Source: Nymphalis io (lineage: Eukaryota > Arthropoda > Insecta > Lepidoptera > Nymphalidae). From it: a DNA stretch of 64,000 bases. Positions 47,535-58,905 of this stretch are shown here, piece after piece. The notes under the pieces are model-generated. The model ran no database searches, had not been told where the DNA came from, and saw only the letters and a program-made list of their open reading frames with translations. The stretch lies in the NCBI RefSeq assembly GCF_905147045.1, contig NC_065899.1:8196501-8260500 (forward strand). Direction: 5' to 3'. Numbering within the stretch: position 1 is the stretch's first letter; every line of letters begins with the position of its first letter. Both the position numbers and the translations under genes were made by a program.

Positions 47535-47685
47535 AATCACAGAAGGAGTAAAGATAAATAAACCTTAGATCAGATACATACTTCATACGATTTGCTAGTA
47601 GCTTTGTTATATTATTATGCATTACAAACAATTCTTGATGAATACATCTTTATTTATAATACAACACTAGAACTTATTTAACGAG

Positions 47686-47882
47686 TTACATCCACTTTAA
47701 TTTTATCTTTGGAAATTCGTTAACAACTTTGCCGACATCCAAGAAGAAATTGTTTCGTGAATCTGTAATGAAATCATAGATTATTCAAGATTTCGACCAA
47801 TATAACGAGTCAATACAATGTCAGTTATTTACTTGTGTGGTAGGCAGTATGTTTTTTCCCTGGGCTAGTTTCATACAAATTT
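47686..47882 (-). CDS. Possible last two exons of a small gene
   Basis: Minus strand. Exon 47882-47833 (50 nt) follows a T-rich tract ending in TTTTTAAG and reads NLYETSPGKKHTAYHT. It is followed by GTAAAT. A 70-nt intron (47832-47763) ends in GATTTCATTACAG. Exon 47762-47686 reads SRNNFFLDVGKVVNEFPKIK, then LKWM and stop. The phase agrees across the junction (A plus AT gives asparagine). AATAAA lies at 47654-47649, 32 bases past the stop. The product is not recognised and each piece is short enough to be chance. What favours it is the joint agreement of splice sites, phase and poly(A) signal. Confidence 0.22.
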
Positions 47883-48339
47883 CTTAAAAAAAAATATATT
47901 GAAATGTAAGTAGAAAAAAAATGTTAAAAACTCGCAGATTCAATAATGATTATAATCGAAAGACGATCAATGAGCGAATACTAGTACGCATAAGTAATTG
48001 ATTTAACAACTATTTTAAAATAAAATTATTATATTATATTCCCATAAATTTCACCGAACTTGTACCAAACAGGTGTTCGCATAATCAGTTCATCACTCTG
48101 GCTTAGAAGTGTTTTTGACCCAGAAAGAGAGTTCATCTGCCTTTAGATTTGAATTTTTAATATCGCATTCGCTTTGTTGACGGCATGTTGCATAGACTAT
48201 GAATAACACGGCTCGGCACAATAGCTCACGTGACGGTACAAACAGTGTACTGGCTAAGTTTTATAAAAAATAATTGGTAATTTTTTTTGTAGTTTTCTAT
48301 GATTTTTTTAATTGCTTATCATCGAGGCAAATGAAATAT

Positions 48340-48945
48340 AAAGTCGAACTTCTGATATAATAAGTGACCATCCATGGCGGTAAACCGTAACCTAAGGGCG
48401 AAGCCCCATTAATCCGTTGCGTTGCGTTGCATCGCGTTGTCGCAACGGAACAACGCATTGTATGCCACATCTGCGTTGCGTTGACGCTGCGCCCTCGCAA
48501 CGCAAGAGGGTACGCACGCCTTCGCAGTTGCGTCTCAGTTCTGCCCATGGATAGATACAAACGTGTTCTCAATATCAATATTCTGCTCACTCATCGTAAT
48601 ATAAAAAATGTAATTACGCTCGTCTAGCTTCGTCCTCTACCTGTGGATCACTGTCCGTCGCCGCAGCGGAGCTCCGACAACGCAGCGCATCACCTTCCCT
48701 CCCGCTTCGTCTCTTGTCCGTCGGTCCGTTAAAACGTCGCGCGCGACGACGCAATGGTCTAATGGGGCATGTTATAAAAAATATATGGAAAATAACGCAG
48801 CGACGACACTGCGACGACGCAACAAAATGCAACGCAGCGCAACGCACTAATGGGGCCTCGCTCTAACAATACTAAGTATTGCTGTTTTGCGGTAGAATAT
48901 CTGATGACATAGACACTGAGAGGAGCTTGCACAAAGCCCAACATC
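48340..48945 (-). repeat. SINE-B remnant split by an inverted-repeat element
   Basis: Right of the insertion, AATACTAAGTATTGCTGTTT, TGCGGTAGAATATCTGATGA, GGAGCTTGCACAAAGCCC is SINE-B in reverse orientation. Left of it, GGTAAACCGTAACCTAA matches the expected AAACCGGAACACAA weakly. Confidence 0.6.
48396..48863. mobile_element. 468-bp non-autonomous DNA transposon (PIF/Harbinger-like)
   Basis: The left end GGGCGAAGCCCCATTAATCC, GTTGCGTTGCGTTGCATCGC and the reverse complement of the right end, GAGCGAGGCCCCATTAGTGC, GTTGCGCTGCGTTGCATTTT, agree over about 40 bp with a few differences. TAA flanks both sides (48393-48395 and 48864-48866). A 3-bp TWA duplication is the hallmark of PIF/Harbinger. The interior is rich in GCGTTGCG/CGACGACGC subrepeats. 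No transposase is encoded; the frames here (48297-48944) are short and overlap on both strands. An internal copy of the end motif, TCTAATGGGGCA, lies at 48758-48769. Confidence 0.75.
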
Positions 48946-50447
48946 GTGTAGAAATTATATTAATTGATGTATAAATACGATACTTTAGTTGTAAGTAATA
49001 ATATTTATTGTAATGATGTTCCTTAAATATTTTGTTGATAAAATGTAACGAAGGCCACTCGAGCGCTATTGTCGTTATTTATTAACATATTGCGGTATAA
49101 TTATAATAAAGTACTTGTAAAAGTATCGCAAGCCATCGTCATTATTCAATAACGTAATATACTACTTATATATTGTAATTATGTACTATTATTAAACGAA
49201 ACATGTAATTATTGCCTGACTTTAAGTACCAACTTGTGACATTTTTGTAGTACATGTATATTTATAATATATAATATTCGTATCTTTTAATAAAATAATG
49301 TCAATTTTTTAAATTATTTTCCATCTTATGAGCACGATCTTTTAAGGTTATATAAACTTGTGAACGCATGAACTATAGAAGCTTACTCTTATTACGATCA
49401 TACATCACTCACGTTTGAGATACACATGCTTATTATTTGACAACTTAACATAATTGCGAATTGTACTAAGCTTTGTTCATCGAGCCACACATTTAATTCA
49501 TAATCTTATTATAAGCTGTCGAAAGAGTGCAAGAGATATTTTATTTAAATTGATATTTGCCATATATATATGTTTATTCCCATTCATTCTATATTAATAT
49601 TTACATAAAAGATATTTAACTATCGTTAGTTCGTGTTTATTGAAGAGATAGACTCCGTAAACATTATTTTTAATACTTTTTATAAATTAGATATTTTAAG
49701 TAGGATGTATGCAAATTATACGTTTAGTTTAAAACTTTGGAACGTAATCATCTACACTGGTGATTCGTACCTTGTTTTAGGTAGCAGGAAGCAAATAATC
49801 CGGCGTACGTTTAAATAGTGTGCTATTACCAAGCATACTCTTTTCGCAAAGCCAGTAGCATCACCTCAAAATTAAGCTGATATTACGCTTTATGTGGTTT
49901 ATTTTATATTGTCGTATAACTACAAGCAAAAATGAATATAATAATTGAATTCAAAATATATTACACCAATTAACAAAATCAACATTCGCCTTATGACAGC
50001 AACTTGGCCACACGACACCTCATTCAATTAATTTGTCTAAATATATTGGATTCTCTGCACGTCTGTTTGCGGAGGTGCTCCCGTGCGACAATTTCAAGCC
50101 ATCCCTTAATCCCAGACCAGCGCCAACAAGGTTCCGTACGTGCCAAGTGCTTACCATGCACTTTACAGTATCCCACAGGGACTCCTAGCTCTCAGACACA
50201 GTTTTAGTTCTAAGTTTGATATTGTATTGAATAAGTTCGTTTTATTTAAGAATTAAGCGAATTTAAGTTTTCCAAATAAATAAAAAATTGTGTAACATAT
50301 TTTGGTAAAATATTTGTAATTTTGAAAAGTAAGTAAAAGTTAGAAATCGTAAGTGTTTGAGGAAATGAGTCGCAATTTTAAAGAAAACTAATCGTCTTCC
50401 GCTTTCACATTTAAAATTATGGTAAAAAAAATTTTGTCGAACATACA
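48946..50447. other. AT-rich DNA with a GC-richer block near its right end
   Basis: 49985-50205 (GTCTGTTTGCGGAGGTGCTC, AGACCAGCGCCAACAAGG) is clearly less AT-rich and carries a 67-codon plus-strand frame of unknown nature. The remainder is featureless. Confidence 0.4.
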
Positions 50448-50718
50448 GTAACAGCCTTTGAATGTCCCACAGCTGGGCTAAGGCCTCCTCACCCTTTTTG
50501 AAGAGTAGGTTTGGAGCTTATTCCACCACGCTGCTCCAATGCGGGTTGGTGGAATACACGTGTGGCTGAATTTCAGTGAAATTAGACACATGCAGGTTTC
50601 CTCACGATGTTTTCCTTCACCGTCAATCACGAGATGAATTATAATCACAAATTAAGCATGAAAATTCAGTGGTGCTTGTTCGGGTTTGAACCTAAGATCG
50701 TCGGTTAAGAATCTCGCG
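50448..50718 (-). repeat. SINE-A, lacking the tRNA 5' end
   Basis: ACAGCCTTTGAATGTCCCAC, CCACGCTGCTCCAATGCGGG, TTTCCTCACGATGTTTTCCT, GGTGCTTGTTCGGGTTTGAA, then it ends at TCGGTTAAGAATCTCGCGTT. Box B remains but box A is lost. Confidence 0.92.
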
Positions 50719-52030
50719 TTGGATTAGTATGAATAAAAAATATAAAAACCTCCTAGAAATTATATAATTCTTTGACCGACAAACCCTCACGATACAAAAA
50801 TACATATGCAGAAATCCCGTAGTTTTAGTCTTAGTCATTTTAATTTGATAATCAATAAGTGTAATGATTTTATATTGAATGAAGCAGTTTGATTTGATTT
50901 AATTTGCACAAGTGTATACGCAAACACATGTGCAGTTTTTATTACTTCATTCTCATAGTTATAAGTAATTGTTATACTGCCCAATTCCCAGCTTCAGCTC
51001 ACGTTTTACAGTTTCTGAACAACCAAATAAATTAATAGCCTGACCTTGGTTTATTATATAGCCAAGCTTAGAATATATTCTATATTACACAATTATATCT
51101 AAAGAAAGTCATTACGATATAGTATTTGTGTCTTATCATCTGATATCCGTTTGAAAAGCTTTAATAACTGATTACTGGTTTTATCCGGTTAATACCGAAA
51201 TTTAATCTAACATTAGACAATTTTAGATGTTGCAAAATCATGTCCATACGATATTGATCTCCAATTTAACTTTGCCGTTTTCCAATGTTGTTCCCTATAA
51301 ATGCAACGACGCCACCGGCTTTAACTTTTCCAATATATCTTCAAGGGAACAAAGTGTCCTGGACAAAATTTACAATTGCAAGATGTAGATGCTATTCGGG
51401 TCATTTCCATCAAATTTATTATTATTGTAATAGACAATGCAAGGCAGGTAATATTGTGCTTATTATAAATGTCATTAACATATTACATGTATCTATTTTC
51501 TGTATTATATGTATCTATTTTCCATACATATTTCATATTTATAATGTATATAAGAATATTATTTACATATACCGTTTACCGGTAAGGATTCAAAAAATAG
51601 ATACATAGAATAATCAGGCGCTTACTGGATTTGTTCTGAAGTGAAAAAGAATAACATAAACACTCACATAGAAATACGCATTATTTAAATTTAGAATATT
51701 AAGCATCGAGTCATAACGATAACTTTCATTATAACGGGAAGTTAAAAATAACTCACATAATATTAGGGTAAAGAATACAATCGAAAGTGATATTAAAAAA
51801 GTGCAGACACCGAACATCCGTTCCCCAAGGAAAGAAATTAATTTCGAGTCTTCATCAAGATGTCATCATTTGTAGGGTGAGATAATTAACAATTACTTAA
51901 TGGATTCCGGGAGATGTTTAAACAGCGAACATAGTAATTGTGAAGGGATAATATTATACCTTCTAAAAGTATTCAAAAGTATTACGTTCAGACAATCTAA
52001 AGATATATTATAAGTATCACATGTGCTTGT
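50719..52030. other. AT-rich DNA without identified features
   Basis: The block 51270-51440 (AACGACGCCACCGGCTTTAA, CAAAGTGTCCTGGACAAAAT) is less AT-rich and may be a repeat. The 107-codon frame at 51285-51608 across it ends in I/Y-rich noise and matches no domain. Confidence 0.4.
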
Positions 52031-53478
52031 ACTTTTTTTTTGTCGCTGGAAAAACGCATTTCGCGTTTATCTCACGCGAACAGTGGGGGGGTATGTGGGG
52101 CTCGCCTATGTTCGAGGTGCCGAGTGCGCCCCGAACAACGGAATACCATCTAAAAAATCAGCGGTACCCTTTCCATCATAACAAGGAGCGCCACGGGATC
52201 GCTTGCGCATGCTACCACGACGCTCTGACGGGCGGCCTGCCTATGCAGGCCTCCATTCTCTACGGGGATTACCAGGGTACTGAGAACCCCCATAGTCCCG
52301 GCGACACCTATCGTGGCGGAGGGAGAAGGTGCGCATAGCGCCTCATTCTTCTTCCCGGGCTTCATCGGCAGAGCAGGTTTGCAGCGGCGTCCTCTTCCCG
52401 CTCCCGCTCCGCGGCCTCCTTCTTCGACATCACATTTTCGCAGAAGGAGACCATTTCCGACCAGCACTCCTCGCTTCCGAGCATCGCGTTGATGATGCTT
52501 GGCAAGGAGAGTTCTCCGCCGACAACTGCCGCCATGGAATGCCTCTGGGGCCCCCACACGGCACACTCCGTCAGGGTGTGTTGCGCCGTGTCGATTAGCG
52601 CACCACACTTGAGGCAAGAAGGTGACATTTCCCGCCGTGCTATCTTGTGCAGGTACTTACCGAAGCAGCCGTGTCCGGTAAGTACCTGCGTCAACCTAAA
52701 CGAGAGCGTGCCTCGTTTTCTTTTGACCCAGCGACTCAAGTGAGGACGTACCGCCTCCACTGTCGCCAGGCCCACTGTGGGGGACCCCAGATCCTCCTCC
52801 CATCGGGCTATCAGGGCTTGCTGGGCTAGAGCCCTGATCCGCCCGACATCCGTTGACCCTGGACGGTCGCCGCGCTCTCGTGCTCGGCCCTCACCTCTGC
52901 GAACACCTCCGCCTGGAGTTCCCAGGGCGGATCGCCCGCGAGGAGCGTCGCCGCTGTCCAAGACACCGTACGACACCCTTATCGCTCTTACCGCTATGAT
53001 CCTCTGCGGCCTCCGTAGGAGGGCCCGGTTGTGAGCAGTGAGCGCATCGACCCATATCGGGGCACCGTACAGTGACATCGACCTCACTACGCCGGCATAG
53101 AGGCGCCGACATAGCGATCCCGGTCCTCCCACGTTGGGTAGGAGGCGACCCAAGGCGGCAACTGTGTTGACGAGCTTCGGGCCGAGTTGCACAAAGTGCT
53201 GCCGTAAGCTCCATCGCCCGTCCAGGATCAGGCCCAGATACTTCACCTGGGCCTCGGGGGGTCCATACTATACCATGATACTCGCCCCCCGAAGGGGGCC
53301 TCTCCGTGGACCGTGGAAGAGGAGAGCCTCCGGTATGGATATGGAGACTCTCAGGCCCAGCATTTCCATTCGGTCTACAGTCAAAGTTGTTCCAACTTCG
53401 GCCAGGCGAGCCGCTTCCCCAAAGTCCCGCCCCGTCGTGGTAATGAGGGTATTGTCTGCGTAACACAACACCCTCAAA
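52031..53478 (-). mobile_element. R1-group LINE, 3' third
   Basis: A sharply bounded GC-rich island in AT-rich DNA. On the minus strand it carries the end of a reverse transcriptase ORF, a roughly 330-bp 3' UTR and a short A-run (T-run at 52031-52040 on the plus strand). It is 5'-truncated at the reverse transcriptase active site. Confidence 0.85.
52362..53478 (-). pseudogene. R1-type reverse transcriptase C-terminal part
   Basis: A single reading frame runs from 53478 to 52362 with one in-frame TAG at 53270-53268. Upstream of the stop is the active-site strand LCYADNTLITT, with asparagine in place of the usual second aspartate of YADD. Downstream come VKYLGLILDGRWSLRQHF, the thumb-like region, RRLYAGVVRSMSLYGAPIW, LTGHGCFGKYLHKI, and a zinc-knuckle-like CLKCGALIDTAQHTLTEC (Cys-x2-Cys-x8-His-x4-Cys). 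This order is typical of R1/I-group LINE ORF2 proteins. It is 5'-truncated, and the D-to-N change would abolish polymerisation in any case. The other frames in this region are shadows kept open by the high GC. Confidence 0.9.
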
Positions 53479-53636
53479 TATAATATAATAAACATTGACA
53501 TTGTAAGATATAATAATCAGGTCTTACATCGCCAATGTGCCACCCATTAAATAAATAATCTGAAAAACTAATTGTTAGCTTAGCTTTAGAATTAATGTCA
53601 TAAAAAAGTTTAAATAACCCTTAAAAATTATAAGAC

Positions 53637-53865
53637 ATCTATCTATATAAATGAAAATGAATGTTTGAATGTTTGTCCCTATGCGTTTGTAAGCCATTTA
53701 TCCGATTGTGATGAATCTTTAGTGTATTGTGCTACGTACATCCGAGATGATGCTTAGCTAATAATTAATAAATAAGTTTTTTTTTGTATGTTTGTCCTTC
53801 TGTATAAACGTTTTATGTGGAAATTATTTTCTCCGTGTAAAGCCGGGAAGGGTAGCCCGTCTTTT
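53637..53865 (+). mobile_element. Helitron-like non-autonomous element
   Basis: Starts TCTATATAAATGAAAATGAA, repeats TGTTTGTCC, contains TTATCCGATTGTGATGAATC, and ends near GTGTAAAGCCGGGAAGGGTA, GCCCGTC. This matches the layout of small lepidopteran Helitron-like elements that end in AAAGCCGGGACGGGT. The class is a judgement from memory. Confidence 0.45.
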
Positions 53866-55249
53866 ATACAATAACTTCTTTGTTTTAAATTAGAGAAATA
53901 AAATTAAATTGAATATTATAATAATTACTATGTCGTAATAGGTTTTACTGCCAAGTCGACCACATACCGGTATCAGCTATTCTTCAATAGACTATTTCAC
54001 TTTTTTTTGTTCTGGCTAACTACTATGGTATTTCTATTCCGGTTTAAATACTAAGAATATTTTGGGTTGGGAATTGAAACAAGCAATGTTATATACTGTT
54101 CAATATAAAAACGATTAGAGTCAACGAACGACAATGATAGCGTATAACTTATATTATTGGATTGAGTATAAAAGTCGCAATGCTTAGACAAATAGAGTAC
54201 GCCGCCGATTAATTATGATAAAAGATTTTTTATTAAACATTTAAAACATCTATAATATTCTTTGATAAATCTTTTATAATATTTATTTATAAATAACTAT
54301 CGTAAAAAATGACAGAAATTCTTATGTATAATTCTACCTAACTTTTAATTCATCGTTAATGGTGTTGTGCGTGGTATCTAAAATCAACTTACATTATCGT
54401 ACAGTACATTTTGTTTACACGCGCTTAATTAATTTAAAAAGTTTTATATAATTTTATATCATTAAATGTATTTGTATGTTCTTTCTTTTATTTCGTTAAA
54501 ATTATTTGTATTATTTACTATTTAAAGAATAAAAAGATACTATTTTATTAACACACTGCAAAAAAAACTAAACAAATTGAGGCATTTAAATTTCACGTAT
54601 AATGTTGTGTGGTTAAAGGTTAAAAATTATAATACTATTTATTTAAAAATATAATTTTAAGCCGAATAGTTAATAATAAAATAGTGACTTCTTTAAATGA
54701 CGTTAGAATATTATGCATATAAAAATATGTGTGAATAAAATAGACACGTCTAGAAGTGCAGTTATTTGGGTCCCTGTACTCTTAATTGACGTTTTGACAT
54801 TTACTCGCGTAACTGAGAGCTGTTCAGAAACTCTATTGCATTGGAATTTTCATAGCATGCTTGTTATGTAAGTTGTGCTAAAGTGCACAGTGAGTTTAAT
54901 ATGCATTAGGCAAATTTATGTGTAGATATAGTTATATCTTATAACGAAGTTTCTTTTATAATGTTATTTTGTGTTCGAAACAAATGCTATTGATTTAATT
55001 ATTTAATAAAAAGGCTTTAGCGATATTTAAAGGTAAAAACAAATGAGTTATTTGAATTTTGACAGTCAGGTTTTGATACAAACATTTTCGACGTCATTTT
55101 ATTTATTTAATAAAGTTATCTGTTGTTTGTAATGTGTTTACAAATTTTATAGGTAGAGTATTTTAACAATAAACACTAAAGTCTATTTAATGTCAAAGTA
55201 GTAGTTACTCTTTTAAATACGTCCTAATTCGTGTATTGATGCATACAGT
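53866..55249. other. AT-rich DNA without recognised features
   Basis: No coding frame, tRNA head or SINE core. Confidence 0.5.
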
Positions 55250-55425
55250 TCAATTCAAATATCCTGCCAGAAATTTCTACGGTGCTCCTCGATTTTTATT
55301 CCTTTATATAGTTTTTCCAACGCCAGTTCTTCCCGGTAGACTGCATTTTCCGAACCGTTAGTAGCTTCACACTGAATAGACGTGATAAACTTGTGAAATG
55401 ACGTTTCAAAAGTCTAGTTGGATAA
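55250..55425 (-). repeat. Family-H repeat fragment
   Basis: Minus strand: AAGTTTATCACGTCTATTCA, GTGTGAAGCTACTAACGGTT, CGGAAAATGCAGTCTACCGG, GAAGAACTGG. I know this string, in better-preserved form, as a common interspersed repeat in butterflies and moths. Its class is uncertain. Confidence 0.5.
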
Positions 55426-55549
55426 AATATATTTTTATAATATCTGCTTTTTTATTCGCATTTTCAATCCCGACTAAGTCTATTTGTTTACTTCCTCCAT
55501 GACATTTCAGTAGCCGTAACAATTAATCGCTTGACCTTATTTTATTTAT

Positions 55550-55760
55550 TTGGGGACGGCGCAGTTTGTAAGCTGCATGAAAAGGATCCGGAAAACATTT
55601 ATATTCGACCTGCCTGTCGCCAACCACCATAAGAGTGGTTAAGGTGCTTAGGTGCTTTATTGGAAGCGCTTAACAGAAAATCCCCTTGCCGGCTATTCCA
55701 AAACGCACAGATTAAAATGGGGTGGTTTTATTTTACTCTACCGGAACCACAAGGTGGTTG
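55550..55760. repeat. Unclassified repeat, second piece at 61138
   Basis: TTTGGGGACGGCGCAGTTTG, TAAGCTGCATGAA resembles GTTGGGGTTGATGCAGTGTG, TAAGCTACACGAA at 61138-61170. The rest of this block (AACCACCATAAGAGTGGTTA, AAAATCCCCTTGCCGGCTAT) is not placed. Confidence 0.35.
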
Positions 55761-55892
55761 ACAATGACGAAGCGTAGTAATGAATTTAACTGAAAAGGAT
55801 ATTTTGAAAATAAAATAAGACCGTAGCGGGACGGCCGGCAATTGATGATTAAAATAAAAAAAAATAACTTAAGAAAGTAAATTTTTTTTAGT

Positions 55893-56225
55893 ATTGTCTT
55901 TTTTTTATATGCGCCGGGATGGCAAATGACTCTACTCCACCTGATGGTAAGTGGTAGTAGAGTCCAAACGCGACAATGGCCAGTTCAGTCGGGAAGAATG
56001 TTCTGTACTAGCCGGCCGCGGGCTGGCATGGCGGGGATGAGCTCTAACGTCCTATCGAGTTCAATGATAAAATTCTCCCGCCTCTCCTCAGTTTGCGCTC
56101 GCCCAGCCACTGCGCGTCCGTGGTATCTATATGCGAAAGTAACTCTATCTCGTACGCTTTCACGGCTTACACTGAAACGATTTTGATGGAATTTGGTATG
56201 AAGCAATTAGAAATAGCAGGCGCCA
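55893..56225 (-). mobile_element. Repeat E, LINE or SINE 3' end with A-tail
   Basis: Minus strand: CTTCATACCAAATTCCATCA, AAATCGTTTCAGTGTAAGCC, GTGAAAGCGTACGAGATAGA, GTTACTTTCGCATAT, then GGGCGAGCGCAAACTGAGGA, GCCGCGGGCTGG (in reverse), CGTTTGGACTCTACTACCAC, TTACCATCAGGTGGAGTAGA, GTCATTTGCCATCCCGGCGC, ATATAAAAAAAAG. The 73-codon minus-strand frame at 55985-56206 begins in this repeat (MLHTKFHQNRFS), so I do not call it a gene. The middle GC-rich part could be the C-terminal end of a LINE ORF. Confidence 0.6.
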
Positions 56226-57979
56226 CGCACACACAATAAGAGCGTCATGCCGTTTGCCGTCACGGCATAATATTACTATACTTTAATATTAATAATCTTT
56301 AATATGATTAAAACGCTTATACATTTTTAGAACATGTCTTATTTTATTGAGTCTCATCTTTTGATCACAAATATTATTAAAAAGGTTGCAAATAAAACAC
56401 TTAAAGAAGATGACTAGAATATTTTATAAAGCAAAACCTTTTGTAAAATATTTGTGAAGATCAATTCGTTATGTTGCTTAATTGGAGACAGAACATGCTA
56501 AGAAGTTTTTCCAATAGTACGTAATAGTAGTAAATTAACATAAATTTACTCGTTCTAAAATAAATCAGAAGAAAAGCGTACGGAATCCAGAAACAAAAAA
56601 ACCGACACGAGTAAGCAGACAGATTAACTTAGTATAACAACAGGCTCAATTGATAGTAATTATTAAACAAAATAAGCGACTAAATGCACTTTCATTAACA
56701 ATACATCAAGCTATTTGTCACAGTTTAAAAATAGCAGGATCCGATAAAAAATGTTAGAACGTTTAAGAAAGAGAATATAATTATTTAAATTAATATGAAA
56801 TAATTATAATAAAGTATTTTTCAAAAATGTTTTCGATACTATAGCGGATAAATGTTCCACTGTTAGTCAGCAAAGATGCTGCGGTTAGATGAAAATATAC
56901 ATATGTAGTGAAATTTTATGAACATGAATTGAAATATAAACACACGTTAAATCTTCAAGAAGTTAACCCGGATGACACGTGATTTTTGGCTAAGGTCTAC
57001 TGGTTATATCCATTGGGTCGATCTTAGTTTTCGGCTTGGCAAAAAACATATATAAGTATTTTAAATATTAGAGGCTTAAGATTATTTTTAAAACACCATG
57101 TTTGAAAATTATACTGATGGTGTAATTAAATTAAAATAAAAAAATATTGCGTTATTAAATTTAAATAATTAATATTTTAAGTTAATAAATTTGGTTGAAA
57201 AAAAAAAACATGGCGCTTTACGTTTAATTTATCTTATAAAATGACAATTTAAACCTTCTTGAATACGTATGAATAACCTTATTTGGATTTAATGGTATTC
57301 AAAATGTAATTAAGATTTAATTACCATTATTATGTTTTAAAGGAATTTTAATCAATAGCTTAAACAAAGTTAAAGACCATTAATATTGTTTCAAAAGTTT
57401 TTAATGCTAAGATAGTGAGGGTAGACCAATTTTTATAGACTAGTTTTACCAAAATCGCTAATTTTAAAATCATATCAAAAGTTATGACACAGCGAAGTAG
57501 GTACCCGTTTAACAAAAGCCCAGATATTGTTCTTCATGAATTACTTCCCAAGGAGTCTAAGAAATTATTTGAGTGTCTCACGGCAAGTTCTTTGTAAAAT
57601 TAATAAAGTAATAGGACTAAGTAATGTATTGTTATGTCATCGTTGGCCATGAAAATATTTAATATTTTCTATTGAACCTTGTTTTAAATGAATTTAGTAA
57701 ATGCCTGTAATGATATAGGTATTCTTTATTTAATGACGCAAATGACGATGTTAGAAAGTGGTATTATGCGATATTGACTAATAATTATAAAATTTTAAAG
57801 GTAATACGCAGCTAATAACGTATCACGTTAATCGATCTGCAATATTTTAGAAGTGACATATAAGAAGTGATTTCGTACAGAATATAACATCGCCCGTACC
57901 GTGATTCTGCAATTAACAGATAAAATATTACATCGATAAATAAAAAAAACAATGTTTGTAAAAAAATAAAATTTGTCAT
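56226..57979. other. AT-rich DNA without recognised features
   Basis: No coding frame or repeat core is seen. Confidence 0.5.
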
Positions 57980-58294
57980 ACAGTAACAGCCTGTAAATGT
58001 CCCACTGCTGGGCTAAGGCCTCCTCTCCCTTTTTTTTTTGAGGAGAAGGTTTGGAGCTTATTCCACCACGCTGCTCCAGTGCGGGTTGGTAGAATACACA
58101 TGTGGCAGAATTTCGATGAAATTAGACACATGCAGGTTTCCTCACGATGTTTTCCTTCACCGAAAAGCACGAGATGATTTATAAACAGAAATTAAGCACA
58201 TGTAAATTCAGAGGTGCTTGCCCGGGTTTGAACCCACGTTCATCGGTTAAGATTCACGCGTTCTTACCACTGGGCCATCTCGACTTATTATTAT
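57980..58294 (-). repeat. SINE-A, complete copy with target duplication
   Basis: Minus strand from TCGAGATGGCCCAGTGGTAA and TGGGTTCAAACCCGGGCAAG to CCCAGCAGTGGGACATTTAC, AGGCTGTTACTGTA. AATTTGTCAT at 57970-57979 and 58295-58304 is a 10-bp target-site duplication. The 64-codon minus-strand frame at 57976-58170 is SINE body. Confidence 0.96.
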
Positions 58295-58659
58295 AATTTG
58301 TCATTATTAATTTATAATATCGCTAATAAATTTGTAATTAGTGTTTATGTAAATATGTCGACTGTGTGTGATTTAAAACTTTTATTTTAGTTTTACTAAA
58401 TTATTAAGTATCGACATTTTATGTGTCAATTTATATCGAGAACTAATAATAGCCGAACCTATAAATCGAGAACTCAATATATTTTCAAGTCTTATAATAT
58501 ATCCATGCTTATAATTTAACATATTTCGTAAAATAACAAATATTAGTTATTGAGCTGTATGTATGTAATTACGATTAGGTATTACTATTAAAATGTTATA
58601 ATTTACAATATTCTGTTCAATACATTTACAAATATGAAATGAGAAATAATAATAATAAT

Positions 58660-58905
58660 ATAATATTCTCCGACATTATTCACACACGGCCATCTGATCC
58701 CAAACTAAGCAGAGCTTGTACTATGGAAACCAGACGACTGATATACTACATATACTTCTTTTCTTTTGTAAATACATACTTATATAGATAATTACAGCCA
58801 GACTCAGGACATTGCACACATCATACACACAAATGTCTGTCCTGGGTTGGAATCGAACTCACAACCTTCAGCGTGAAAGGCAACCACGCCAACGCCCGTC
58901 GTCTA
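58660..58905 (-). repeat. SINE-C, box A damaged
   Basis: Minus strand: GTTGGCGTGGTTGCCTTTCA, GAGTTCGATTCCAACCCAGG, ACATTTGTGTGTATGATGTG, AGTACAAGCTCTGCTTAGTT, TGGGATCAGATGGCCGTGTG, then an ATT-rich tail. Relative to the copies at 8.7 and 10.4 kb, about 11 bases (GGTAGATACTT) are missing from the head. That removes part of box A. Confidence 0.92.

Noticed and set aside
48297..48944. Arginine-rich frames of 61-97 codons
   Set aside because: They overlap on both strands of a small inverted-repeat element with GCG/CGA subrepeats and show no transposase motif.
52150..53501. Several overlapping long frames on both strands
   Set aside because: They are shadows caused by the high GC of the R1-type LINE. 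Only one minus-strand frame carries reverse transcriptase and zinc-knuckle motifs.
55985..56206. 73-codon minus-strand gene
   Set aside because: Its start lies inside a repeat whose string (CCAAATTCCATCAAAATCG) I know to be dispersed in Lepidoptera. The rest continues into the A-tailed repeat E.
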